From IMG/VR virus record IMGVR_UViG_3300013126_000071, positions 1 to 43,327 of that record: a DNA stretch of 43,327 nucleotides, one strand, 5' to 3'. Source of the stretch: a virus. Positions within the stretch are counted from its first letter, which is position 1. Each line of letters opens with the position of its first letter. The translations under genes were made by a program, and so were the position numbers. Positions 8,668 through 15,724 of this stretch are shown one piece after another. Below the pieces are notes generated by a model. The model did not search any database. It worked only from the letters and a program-made list of their open reading frames with translations, and had not been told where the DNA came from.

Positions 8668-9170
8668 TTAGTGATGATGCTTTCGCTCGAATGGTTTCGG
8701 AGGATGTGAAGAACAAAATCTCATCCGCTGAAAAAGGCGTCCTGATGCAACCAGAAAACTGGGGCAGATGGAAAGAAACCCTTTTGGTTCTGATTGAGAA
8801 CCTTGACCGTCAGATTGAATCGTTGGCAAACGATGCCGACACAGATGCCGAACGGTATTCATCAATGGGGCGAAGTGGCGAGCGTCTTGCCTCTGCTGCT
8901 GCTCGTGACTACCAGTTCAGAATCAAGAAGATTGACAGATTCAAGTTCCACGTCAATCGTCGTCTTGATGAAGTGATGGTCATGATTGAGACCGGCGATG
9001 TCAAGGAAGAAAATGGCTGGGAGAAGGCAGCGTTCTTGGAAAACGCAATCTACAGACATAGGGCGATGCTCAAAGAGTTTGAACTTGAGGAGACCCCCAT
9101 TGACAGAGCCCTGTGGTCGGCACTTGAAGGCAAGTGGGATTTTGACACGATTGACGAGGACAGCATTTGA
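8664..9170 (+). CDS. hypothetical helical protein
   Basis: 168 residues from ATG 8664, which overlaps the nuclease stop as ATGA; a longer frame from 8646 is possible but less likely. The sequence is charged and helix-rich (GRWKETLLVLIENLDRQIES, RIKKIDRFKFHVNRRLDEV). It ends acidic (ALEGKWDFDTIDEDSI). No family is recognised. It sits in an overlapping chain of recombination genes, so a DNA-metabolism accessory role is plausible by context alone. Confidence 0.75.
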   Translation: MISDDAFARMVSEDVKNKISSAEKGVLMQPENWGRWKETLLVLIENLDRQIESLANDADTDAERYSSMGRSGERLASAAARDYQFRIKKIDRFKFHVNRRLDEVMVMIETGDVKEENGWEKAAFLENAIYRHRAMLKEFELEETPIDRALWSALEGKWDFDTIDEDSI

Positions 9171-9322
9171 TGCAGGTAGACATAGACAAAGTTGTTTCTG
9201 CTCTGGCAGAACAGATTGCATCCCTGTACAGAGATAACGCAATTCTCAGAGTTCTTGTATCTCAACTCGAGGCTGAACTAGAATCTGTCCGTGCGGCACA
9301 GGTCGAAGAAAAAGCAGGATGA
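9170..9322 (+). CDS. small coiled-coil protein (50 aa)
   Basis: Starts at ATG 9170 within a TGATG junction with the upstream stop. It encodes MQVDIDKVVSALAEQIASLY and continues with heptad-like leucines (ILRVLVSQLEAELESVRAAQ). It ends at TGA 9320-9322 and overlaps the HNH gene start by 32 bp. The regular heptads suggest a short dimeric coiled coil. Function is not known. The coupling at both ends argues that it is a real gene. Confidence 0.6.
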   Translation: MQVDIDKVVSALAEQIASLYRDNAILRVLVSQLEAELESVRAAQVEEKAG

Positions 9323-9593
9323 GTACAAACTCAGGGTTCCGCTCGTAAAGCGACTTCTTGAGGAAAAACCATTCTGCGAGGCGTGCCCCATATTTGCGGA
9401 ACATGACGGCTTGGTCACCTATAGAAGACAGCGTTCCGTTGACATACATGAGATAGTGAGACGTTCTCAGGGTGGCTCCATTCTTGACGAAGGCAATCTC
9501 CTTGCCGTCTGTAGGCCATGTCATAGCAGAATAGGCAGAGAGCCAGCACTTGCTTTTGAACTCGGCCTAGCCAAGCACGGGTGGGAAAAATGA
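9291..9593 (+). CDS. HNH endonuclease
   Basis: About 100 residues from GTG 9291, the only reasonable start in this frame. A zinc knuckle is formed by CEAC (near residue 29) and CRPC (near 74). The catalytic core VDIHEIVRRSQGG...EGNLLAVCRPCHSRI contains the His-Glu, Asn and His of the HNH motif. Small stand-alone HNH proteins in phages can act as packaging partners of terminase or as recombination nucleases. Here the gene lies in the recombination block, between a coiled-coil gene and a RuvC-like gene, overlapping both. Confidence 0.85.
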   Translation: MRHRSKKKQDEYKLRVPLVKRLLEEKPFCEACPIFAEHDGLVTYRRQRSVDIHEIVRRSQGGSILDEGNLLAVCRPCHSRIGREPALAFELGLAKHGWEK

Positions 9594-10114
9594 ACCTTCT
9601 CGGTTTAGACATATCTCTTACGTCAACTGGATACAGCAATCAAGGTTCTACCAGTCTAATAAAAGCCAAATCTCGCGGTCCTCAACGTCTTTACGAAATA
9701 AGCAACATGGTGATTGATGCCTGCATTGAGTATGAAATAGACGCAGTAATCCTAGAGGGGTATTCGTTTGCTTCCAGAAATTCTCAAGCGCACAGCATCG
9801 GTGAATTAGGCGGGTGCATCAGAATGCGTTTATGGGAAAATAAAATCCCCTACATAGAGGTTCCACCAACTTTAAGGGCTAAGTTTGCCACAGGAAGAGG
9901 AAACGCTGGAAAAACAGAGGTTATATCCGCCATCTCATCTAAGACCGGTTTGGTTTTTTCTGGAGCCGGAGCAGACGATGAATGCGATGCATGGATTCTG
10001 GAGCAAATGGGATTGACCTATCTAGGGTTATCCAAATATAGTTGGACAGCCGAACAAAAGACCGCCTTGGAAAAAATTGATTGGTCATCAATGGAGGAAA
10101 AAAGCAATGAATAA
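9590..10114 (+). CDS. RuvC-like Holliday junction resolvase
   Basis: 174 residues from ATG 9590, which overlaps the HNH stop as ATGA and follows GGTGGGA. RNase H-fold residues are in the right order: LLGLDISLTSTGY (Asp7), AVILEGYSF (Glu56) and the C-terminal GADDECDAWIL (Asp129, Asp130, Asp133). The length equals bacterial RuvC. It should resolve branched DNA before packaging. The upstream Rad52-like protein would generate such branches. Confidence 0.85.
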   Translation: MNLLGLDISLTSTGYSNQGSTSLIKAKSRGPQRLYEISNMVIDACIEYEIDAVILEGYSFASRNSQAHSIGELGGCIRMRLWENKIPYIEVPPTLRAKFATGRGNAGKTEVISAISSKTGLVFSGAGADDECDAWILEQMGLTYLGLSKYSWTAEQKTALEKIDWSSMEEKSNE

Positions 10115-10457
10115 GCGCAGTGGCCCAATCAGCCAAGTCGAGATTGAGGGCGAGTTAATGCGCTTAATGGACATGCTTGAATCAGAAACAGAAGCGTTTG
10201 AATCTCTCGCAGAAGACCTTGCAAAAAAAGAAGCGCTGCACAAGTCCAACTGGGCGAAAGAATACCTTTCCGCAAAGGGTTCTATTAAAGAACGTGAGGC
10301 ATGGGCTGACTACAAACTCGCCGACGAAAATTTTGACTACAAAATTGCTGAAGCACTTCTAAAGTCAAAGCGAGAAAAACTGCTATCTTTGCGAACCTCA
10401 ATAGATGCGCTTAGAACCCTAAACGCAAATGTCCGTGTGCAGGTTGGTAATCAATGA
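10107..10457 (+). CDS. hypothetical coiled-coil phage protein
   Basis: 116 residues from ATG 10107, preceded by GGAGG at good spacing and overlapping the resolvase by 8 bp. Nearly all helical: an acidic N-half (ELMRLMDMLESETEAFESLAE), a central KEYLSAKGSIKEREAWADYK, and a basic C-half (LLKSKREKLLSLRTSIDALRTLN). Proteins with the KGS-xxER centre and a terminal RTS-IDALR-type helix are common next to phage replication genes, as I recall, but have no assigned function. Confidence 0.75.
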   Translation: MNKRSGPISQVEIEGELMRLMDMLESETEAFESLAEDLAKKEALHKSNWAKEYLSAKGSIKEREAWADYKLADENFDYKIAEALLKSKREKLLSLRTSIDALRTLNANVRVQVGNQ

Positions 10458-11227
10458 CAAAAATATCAAATGACTTATTGTCTCTTGCTCTCCCGATAGA
10501 AAACTTAATACCGCTTCAGAACAACCCGCGCAGGGGAAATGTTGAAGCGATTATGGCTTCATACAAAGAGTTCGGGCAAATGAAGCCGATAGTTGTTCGG
10601 CCCGAAAAAGACGGAACATATGTTGTCGTAGCGGGCAACCATCAACTCCAGGCTGCAAAGAATCTAGGCTGGACAGAGATAGCAGCAGTGCAGATGAATG
10701 CTGACGAAGAGAGGGCTATTGCGTTCGCCCTTGCAGATAACAGAACGATGGAACTCGGACATACAGACTCTTCATTACTGAACGACATAGTTGTTGACAT
10801 ATGGGACGGATATCCAGAACTTTTTGAGGGTCTTGGATGGGATGAGTTTGAACTTGCCGCTATTCAGGAAAGCCAGTTTGAGACGGAAGACATATCTCCA
10901 ACAACAAGTGGATATGTTGCGCCTGTTCTGGTAGCCGAGCCAGTTCAGCCAACAAACATCGTTATTGAGCAATCTGATGATGGTGAGCGAAAGATTTTTG
11001 CTAACAACGACTTTGACCACAACAAGGTTGCTGTTTCGGGAAGCACAATAGTTTCCCCTGGTTCTGCTCCACAGGCAGTCGTTCAATACACGCTTGTTTT
11101 TGATAATCCCGACCAACAGAGACGGTGGTATGAATTCATCAGATGGCTTAGAAATGACCCAGCGATAGAAGGAAGTACAACTGCAGAAAAACTAATAGAT
11201 TTTATCGACCAACACATTGAAATATAA
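10454..11227 (+). CDS. ParB-like nuclease-domain protein (first copy)
   Basis: 257 residues, overlapping the previous gene by ATGA. The N-terminal ~110 residues match the ParB/Sulfiredoxin fold: LIPLQNNPRRGN, IMASYKEFGQMKPIVV, VVVAGNHQLQAAKNLGWTEI, then ERAIAFALADNRTMELG. In this family the box II GxxR-type loop binds nucleotide; here it is GNHQLQAA, so the usual Arg is replaced. The C-terminal 110 residues are less conserved, with a final helical module (YEFIRWLRNDPAI). It begins a block with a PP-loop enzyme and a second ParB-like gene. Confidence 0.82.
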   Translation: MTKISNDLLSLALPIENLIPLQNNPRRGNVEAIMASYKEFGQMKPIVVRPEKDGTYVVVAGNHQLQAAKNLGWTEIAAVQMNADEERAIAFALADNRTMELGHTDSSLLNDIVVDIWDGYPELFEGLGWDEFELAAIQESQFETEDISPTTSGYVAPVLVAEPVQPTNIVIEQSDDGERKIFANNDFDHNKVAVSGSTIVSPGSAPQAVVQYTLVFDNPDQQRRWYEFIRWLRNDPAIEGSTTAEKLIDFIDQHIEI

Positions 11228-11448
11228 TGGCAATTGGCAGCGGCTCAGAAATCGGCACAAACTTCAAGCAAGTAAAAGACTTTACTGAAGAAGATTGGGA
11301 TAACTGGTTTCAATACATGCGCGACAACTGGGGTCAACAACTTCAGGCTGGATATGCTCATCTAATTCACAAAAAAGAAGGAAACCCTTTCTACGACATA
11401 GAAGAACGTAGGCGTATAAACTTGTTAAAGGAAAAACAAAATGACTAA
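11227..11448 (+). CDS. small hypothetical protein within ParB/PAPS-reductase block
   Basis: 73 residues starting at a TAATG junction with the ParB-like gene and overlapping the PP-loop gene by 8 bp. Acidic and aromatic N-half (FTEEDWDNWFQYMRDNWG), basic C-half (EERRRINLLKEKQ). No family recognised. The position between two functionally linked genes suggests a helper, but nothing in the sequence shows a function. Confidence 0.65.
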   Translation: MAIGSGSEIGTNFKQVKDFTEEDWDNWFQYMRDNWGQQLQAGYAHLIHKKEGNPFYDIEERRRINLLKEKQND

Positions 11449-12583
11449 GCAGAGAATGTTCCTGAACATCAGTTGCCTCGAAGCGGCTCGGCAGAGAATA
11501 CGCCACGTTTACGACACTTTTGATACCGTCTGCGTTCAGTTCTCTGGTGGTAAAGATTCAACAGCAATTCTTTATCTAGCAAAAGAAGTTCACGAAGAGC
11601 GTGGGCTTGGGCCGGTAAAAGTCATCTTTAGAGATGAAGAGATGGTTAGCCCTGCTATTTATGAGTACGTGAATAAAGTCAGACAATATGACTGGGTTGA
11701 CATGGAGTGGTACTGCCTTCCGTACGCAAACGAAGTTTGGGTTCTAGGCATACGCCAGAATGTTCTGCAGTGGGACCCGATTAGGGCTGCGGAAGGAAAA
11801 CTAGTCAGAGAAATGCCGTCGTGGGCAATCAATGCATCTCACTACGGTTTGCCAATGGACGAGACTCCACCAGAGGGAATTGACTACTACACACTCCAAG
11901 GAAAGAAGGGAAGCGTTGCCTTTCTTACTGGCGTTAGGGCAAATGAGTCAATGGTTCGTTACCGCTCTCTTGTCCAAAAGGTGCATGAGAACTACATCGT
12001 CAGCCCTTATAAAATGAAAAAGTCGATTCCATTAAAGTTTGCCAAAGTCATTTATGACTGGCAGACAAATGATGTATTCAAGTTTATTTCGGAAGAACAC
12101 AATGCCGAATACTGCGAGTATTATGACCTTGCCGCAATGACGGGTTCCAATACCAGGGTTGGTATACCGCTTCATGCGGTAGCAATTCGCCGAATCGGTG
12201 ACGTTGTTTCAACAGAGCCAGAATTTTACGACAAACTGTGGGACACATGGCCAGAGATAGACGCTCAGCGAAGATGGTGGCCGGATTTTGATATGGAAAA
12301 ATACATCGAGAGTTACGCTCTTGATGGTTTTGATGGGGCAAAGCGGTGCATAGAAGAGAACACTTCTGACGACCTGGATAAGCGTAGGGCAATGGCATAC
12401 GTTGCTGACTTTAGAAAGAAACACCTGAAAGACCCATACTCATATCCGATGAACTGGCTTATCAGGAATCTATTAACTGCAGAACTTACTGGCGTTGCCG
12501 CAGCACCAGTTGGTCCAAAAACAAAAGCGGATACGCTTAGGCAAAAAGCAGCACAACAGGAGTTGGATAATGAACAATATTGA
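11441..12583 (+). CDS. PAPS-reductase-like PP-loop protein (IbrA/DUF3440-like)
   Basis: 380 residues. The PP-loop QFSGGKDSTAIL (SGGKDS at 35-40) and the downstream FLTGVRANESMVRY mark an ATP-pyrophosphatase of the PAPS reductase/adenine hydrolase superfamily. The Trp-rich middle and the length of about 380-400 fit DUF3440/IbrA better than assimilatory CysH (about 240 aa). No C-terminal CysH ECGLH motif is seen, so sulfate reduction is unlikely. IbrA acts with ParB-like IbrB in gene activation in E. coli, by an unknown mechanism. Here ParB-like genes lie on both sides and the downstream one overlaps. A nucleotide-activating or nucleic-acid-modifying role is inference. Confidence 0.85.
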   Translation: MTKQRMFLNISCLEAARQRIRHVYDTFDTVCVQFSGGKDSTAILYLAKEVHEERGLGPVKVIFRDEEMVSPAIYEYVNKVRQYDWVDMEWYCLPYANEVWVLGIRQNVLQWDPIRAAEGKLVREMPSWAINASHYGLPMDETPPEGIDYYTLQGKKGSVAFLTGVRANESMVRYRSLVQKVHENYIVSPYKMKKSIPLKFAKVIYDWQTNDVFKFISEEHNAEYCEYYDLAAMTGSNTRVGIPLHAVAIRRIGDVVSTEPEFYDKLWDTWPEIDAQRRWWPDFDMEKYIESYALDGFDGAKRCIEENTSDDLDKRRAMAYVADFRKKHLKDPYSYPMNWLIRNLLTAELTGVAAAPVGPKTKADTLRQKAAQQELDNEQY

Positions 12584-13121
12584 GATGGTTGATTTCTCGG
12601 AACTTAAAATTGCTCCCTTCAAAGCCACCCACATTCTTAGACCCGACCTATTGGCTCTTTCATCTTCGCTTGGTGATTTTGGGTTCATCATTCCGATTGT
12701 CGTTCAGAAGTCAACAAATGTGGTGATAGATGGAAATGAGAGAGTTCTGCTGGCAGTTCATCAGAAAAATATCGCCAAGAAGGTGGGGGATAAATGCCCT
12801 GTTGTATTTATTGACTGCGACAATATGGAGGCACAGATGCTCCACATCAGACTCAATAGGTCTAGGGGCAATCTATTAGCAAAACCTATGTCTAGAATAA
12901 TTAGAAATCTTGTGCAATCAAAGAGGTATAGCCGTGCAGACTTGGGCTCACTTCTTCAAATGAAACACGACGAGATTCAATTATTGCTTGACGGTTCCCT
13001 GTTGAAGCACAAAAAAATATCTGAGCATTCCTATTCCCGAGCATGGGTTCCAATTGAAGCAGACCCCAAAATTACGCAGGCTCCAGTTTCAATCGAAAAA
13101 CCGCCCAATGCAGACCGATGA
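12570..13121 (+). CDS. ParB-like protein (IbrB-like, second copy)
   Basis: 183 residues from ATG 12570, with AGGAG 7 nt upstream and a 14-bp overlap with the PP-loop gene. The ParB N-terminal fold is recognisable: PFKATHILRPDLLALSSSLGDFGFIIPIVVQ, VVIDGNERVLLAV, and later MLHIRLNRSRGNLLAKPMS followed by a helix-turn-helix-like stretch (SRADLGSLLQMKHDEIQLLL). The nucleotide loop is DGNERV, closer to canonical GERR than in the first copy. Position right after the PAPS-reductase-like gene makes it the better IbrB counterpart. Confidence 0.8.
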   Translation: MNNIEMVDFSELKIAPFKATHILRPDLLALSSSLGDFGFIIPIVVQKSTNVVIDGNERVLLAVHQKNIAKKVGDKCPVVFIDCDNMEAQMLHIRLNRSRGNLLAKPMSRIIRNLVQSKRYSRADLGSLLQMKHDEIQLLLDGSLLKHKKISEHSYSRAWVPIEADPKITQAPVSIEKPPNADR

Positions 13122-13127
13122 ATTATC

Positions 13128-13140
13128 TATAATGTACACT
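13128..13140 (+). promoter_or_regulatory. candidate -10 region before the head-completion operon
   Basis: TATAAT at 13128-13133, running into TGTACACT (13133-13140), lies just after the second ParB-like gene and 28 bp before ATG 13168. The same TGTACACT octamer precedes ATG 15356 at nearly the same distance. No convincing -35 (TTGACA) is visible at 16-18 bp, so this rests on the -10, the shared octamer and the gene boundary. Confidence 0.4.
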
Positions 13141-13167
13141 TGGTGAAACTGACCGAGGAGATTCACA

Positions 13168-13362
13168 ATGCCACCAGCCGGAAGAAGATATCGCAGAGGC
13201 GGGCGCGCTGTCCGCGCAGGAAGACTACGTCGTGCAGCAGGCGCTGCCGCTGAAGGATTTGGTCGCAGATTTGGTCGTGGCGGCGTCCAGACAGAGACGG
13301 TTGGCGATGTCATCCGCGAGGCCGGAAGAGCCGTACGAAATAGATTTAGACGGCGTCGTTGA
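13168..13362 (+). CDS. small Arg/Gly-rich basic protein
   Basis: 64 residues with an excellent GAGGAG site 7 nt before ATG 13168. The composition is extreme: MPPAGRRYRRGGRAVRAGR at the start and AVRNRFRRRR at the end, with more than a quarter Arg and few acidic residues, confined to a short VQTETVGDVIREAG segment. It should bind nucleic acid, or the inside of the capsid. The upstream promoter-like element and position before head-completion genes suggest a late, possibly virion-associated product. No family recognised. Confidence 0.6.
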   Translation: MPPAGRRYRRGGRAVRAGRLRRAAGAAAEGFGRRFGRGGVQTETVGDVIREAGRAVRNRFRRRR

Positions 13363-13391
13363 AATTTCCTTCCCAGGTTTGGGGGTAAATC

Positions 13392-14282
13392 ATGCTTGTT
13401 TCAATACAAGAACTTGTTACATATATGGACATTTCGTTTTCATTAAGGCAGCAAGACTCCGCTGAATTGGTTCTTACTGGCCTTCAATCGGAACTCGAGA
13501 CATACCTAAGACGCCCAATAGAAGTAACAGAATTTACCGAAGAATACAAAATACCGGCCGACCACCTAGCGTCGCCAATGTCCTCGTTCTTCTACCAAAG
13601 AAACCTTGAATCGTCCTTCTACGGCTACAGCGGAAATGCAATGCAAAGCACAATGAACTACGCAATGCCACCAGAAACCATTTATTTGAGAAACTCTCCA
13701 GTATCAAAAGTCAAGAGTGTTTTGATAAACAACGAATGGACCACGCCTGCCTATCTTGGCGAGGCTGTTAAAAAAGAAGGCTCAATATCTTCTGCTTCGT
13801 ATTCTTCAGGGAAAATAACCTTTACATCTGCTGGTCATAAATTGACACCTGGTCTTTATTTGACGGTAGACGGTTTATTGCCTACTACATACAATGTCGA
13901 TAAGAAAAAAATTATTGAAGTTTCATCTAGCACTTTTTCTGTTGAGGTTGACTCCAACCCTGGTGCTTTTACTTCTGCAGTTTCAGCCACATATTCTGCT
14001 ACTGGAACTGATTACATAGTTCGCAGATATGGAATAGACATCGCAAATATGGTGGCAGGTGACACCGTAACAATCAATTACGAAGCAGGTCTTGACGGTG
14101 ATTCAATACCGTTTTTCAAATTGTTAATACTTAGGGCAGCAACAAGAGAAATGCAAAATATGCACGATGATGTTGTCGGAATCAAAGATTTGGAATCAAG
14201 AAATGTTGCTCCAATGGAAACCGGATTTTCCGAAAGAGAACTGCTTTCTGTCAAAAAGTACAGGAGAAACAGGGTTGCCTGA
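13392..14282 (+). CDS. head-tail connector/adaptor-like protein
   Basis: 296 residues; GGGGG precedes ATG 13392. The N-terminus (VSIQELVTYMDISFSLRQQDSAELVLTG) and the C-terminal helices (FFKLLILRAATREMQNMHDD) look like gp6/gp15-type adaptor proteins that stack below the portal. In between lies a β-rich insertion of about 130 residues (around SSASYSSGKITFTSAGHKLTPG) that standard ~100-aa adaptors lack. Position ahead of a virion-morphogenesis protein and a tail terminator-like protein supports the call. Confidence 0.65.
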   Translation: MLVSIQELVTYMDISFSLRQQDSAELVLTGLQSELETYLRRPIEVTEFTEEYKIPADHLASPMSSFFYQRNLESSFYGYSGNAMQSTMNYAMPPETIYLRNSPVSKVKSVLINNEWTTPAYLGEAVKKEGSISSASYSSGKITFTSAGHKLTPGLYLTVDGLLPTTYNVDKKKIIEVSSSTFSVEVDSNPGAFTSAVSATYSATGTDYIVRRYGIDIANMVAGDTVTINYEAGLDGDSIPFFKLLILRAATREMQNMHDDVVGIKDLESRNVAPMETGFSERELLSVKKYRRNRVA

Positions 14283-14287
14283 TTGCC

Positions 14288-14731
14288 ATGCGTTTAGATG
14301 TAGATGTCGAATTTAATCCCGATGAAATAATAAGGGTTTACAGGGAAATAGAAAGAGCAGCGACACATCTAAAACCCGTTTTTAGATGGGCCAGGGAAGA
14401 CCTTAGGGAAACCTACATAAATCATTTTCTTAGCAATGGTGGTGGGACATGGAAACCGCTTGACCCGGAGTATGGCGCGTGGAAAGCATCAAGATACCCA
14501 GGAGCGCCAACATTAATTAGAACTGGAAAATTATTTCAGTCAGTGTCAAAACTTGAGATTGACAAAATAAACAACATGTCCGCTTCGTTTGGAACAAATT
14601 CCGAAGTTGCCAAGTTTCATCAATACGGAACATGGAGTATGCCAAAAAGAGAAATTATATTTGAGCCTCCTATGTTTGCAAAAAGACTTGTTGACAAAAT
14701 TGTCGAACACATTGAAGACGCGGTTGACTAA
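14288..14731 (+). CDS. virion morphogenesis/head-tail completion protein (Mu gpG-like)
   Basis: 147 residues. The family pattern is clear: GGGTWKPLDPEYGAWKAS, then PTLIRTGKLFQSVSK, then FGTNSEVAKFHQYGT and a Pro-Lys-Arg segment before the C-terminal helix. This is the phage virion morphogenesis family (Mu gpG/HK97 gp10-like), which joins the connector to the tail. It overlaps the next gene by one base. Confidence 0.75.
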   Translation: MRLDVDVEFNPDEIIRVYREIERAATHLKPVFRWAREDLRETYINHFLSNGGGTWKPLDPEYGAWKASRYPGAPTLIRTGKLFQSVSKLEIDKINNMSASFGTNSEVAKFHQYGTWSMPKREIIFEPPMFAKRLVDKIVEHIEDAVD

Positions 14732-15318
14732 TGGACGTAATGTTTGGCGCACACTTTCCGAAGAGTTATGTAAACGAATATCTTCAGCAAGATATTCCGG
14801 TGAGAATTATTGACTATAGGAACGAATGGAATCTTGACGACGAACAACTTCCGGCTCCTGCGGCATATTTTATTTACGAGCCGATAGCGCTTGATACATG
14901 GCCATCAATTATTACTGTTGTCATGTCAACGAACTCAATAAGCAGAATCGGATACAGTTCATCTAATCCTCTTTACAGGGTTTCTTATTCTATGAGAACC
15001 TATGTGTGGGTCAGAACAGAACAGTCAGAACCCACTACCGTGATGAGAGACAGGCTCACAACCGTTGTTCGTTCGGCATTGCTTGACTACCCATGCCTTA
15101 ATGCGGTTGACCCACATGACTATTTCAAAGCAGAGATAGACGAGTCAACAATGCAGGAACAGTTTTCTGATTTGACCCTTTTGAAGGGCGACAGGGTGCT
15201 GGCCGGTGCATACTTGTCATATACCCTTAACATGGACGAGACTATAGGTAGGCGCAATAAGGGCATATTTGATGAAAAAGAAATTGAGTACCTCCAATTG
15301 TCATTTCTGCCAGAATGA
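14731..15318 (+). CDS. tail terminator/completion-like protein
   Basis: 195 residues starting at a TAATG junction. The α/β sequence includes YRVSYSMRTYVWVRTEQSEPTTVMRDRLTTVVRSALLDYP and a final ERxD-like β segment, a plan similar to tail terminators (gpU-like) that cap the tube. The family match is by position and general shape, not by a diagnostic motif. Confidence 0.6.
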   Translation: MDVMFGAHFPKSYVNEYLQQDIPVRIIDYRNEWNLDDEQLPAPAAYFIYEPIALDTWPSIITVVMSTNSISRIGYSSSNPLYRVSYSMRTYVWVRTEQSEPTTVMRDRLTTVVRSALLDYPCLNAVDPHDYFKAEIDESTMQEQFSDLTLLKGDRVLAGAYLSYTLNMDETIGRRNKGIFDEKEIEYLQLSFLPE

Positions 15319-15322
15319 TTGT

Positions 15323-15330
15323 TGTACACT
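15323..15330 (+). promoter_or_regulatory. candidate -10 octamer before the tail operon
   Basis: TGTACACT, identical to the octamer at 13133-13140, sits 26 bp before ATG 15356 in the 37-bp gap after the tail terminator-like gene. TACACT fits a TANNNT -10. An AGGAG site follows in the leader. No clear -35. Confidence 0.35.
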
Positions 15331-15355
15331 AATTCACTGAGTAGCAGGAGTATTT

Positions 15356-15703
15356 ATGGCGCATAAGCATGGATTGCAAAAGATAAAAACCGACGCAACG
15401 TTCGATGGTGATGGCGACTATGTCGTACTAAAGAACGTCTCGGGAAGAACGGTTTTTGCTGGTGGGGTCAATCTTTTCCCGGAAGACACGGCTTGGTATT
15501 GCGGCAAAGATGAAAAGGTCGACAAACTGATTGCTAAAAAAATTTTAAGAACCATTGAAGTCAGCATTCCAAAGCCAAAAGTCAAAAAACAAAAAGAAGA
15601 AAAATCAGAGGAAACTTCAGCAACAGTTGCAGAGCCAGACGGTGAAGCATCTGTACAATTAAGTTCATCCGAAGATGACGTTGCGCTTACAACTGAGCAA
15701 TAA
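15356..15703 (+). CDS. hypothetical protein upstream of tail sheath
   Basis: 115 residues with a CAGGAG site. The first 65 form a compact β-rich domain (DYVVLKNVSGRTVFAGGVNLFPEDTAWY) ending in a basic helix. The rest is a low-complexity Lys/Glu then Ser/Glu tail, probably disordered. Its place before the sheath gene and strong ribosome binding site suggest a minor virion or assembly protein. No family recognised. Confidence 0.7.
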   Translation: MAHKHGLQKIKTDATFDGDGDYVVLKNVSGRTVFAGGVNLFPEDTAWYCGKDEKVDKLIAKKILRTIEVSIPKPKVKKQKEEKSEETSATVAEPDGEASVQLSSSEDDVALTTEQ

Positions 15704-15724
15704 ATATAAACGGAGAGAGGTCAT

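Noticed and set aside
12495-12569. N-terminal extension of the second ParB-like gene
   Set aside because: It overlaps the PAPS-reductase-like gene in another frame; ATG 12570 has AGGAG at good spacing and begins the conserved domain.
11441-12583. Assimilatory PAPS reductase (CysH) for sulfur metabolism
   Set aside because: The protein is far longer than CysH and lacks the ECGLH C-terminal signature; the ParB neighbours fit an IbrA-like protein better.
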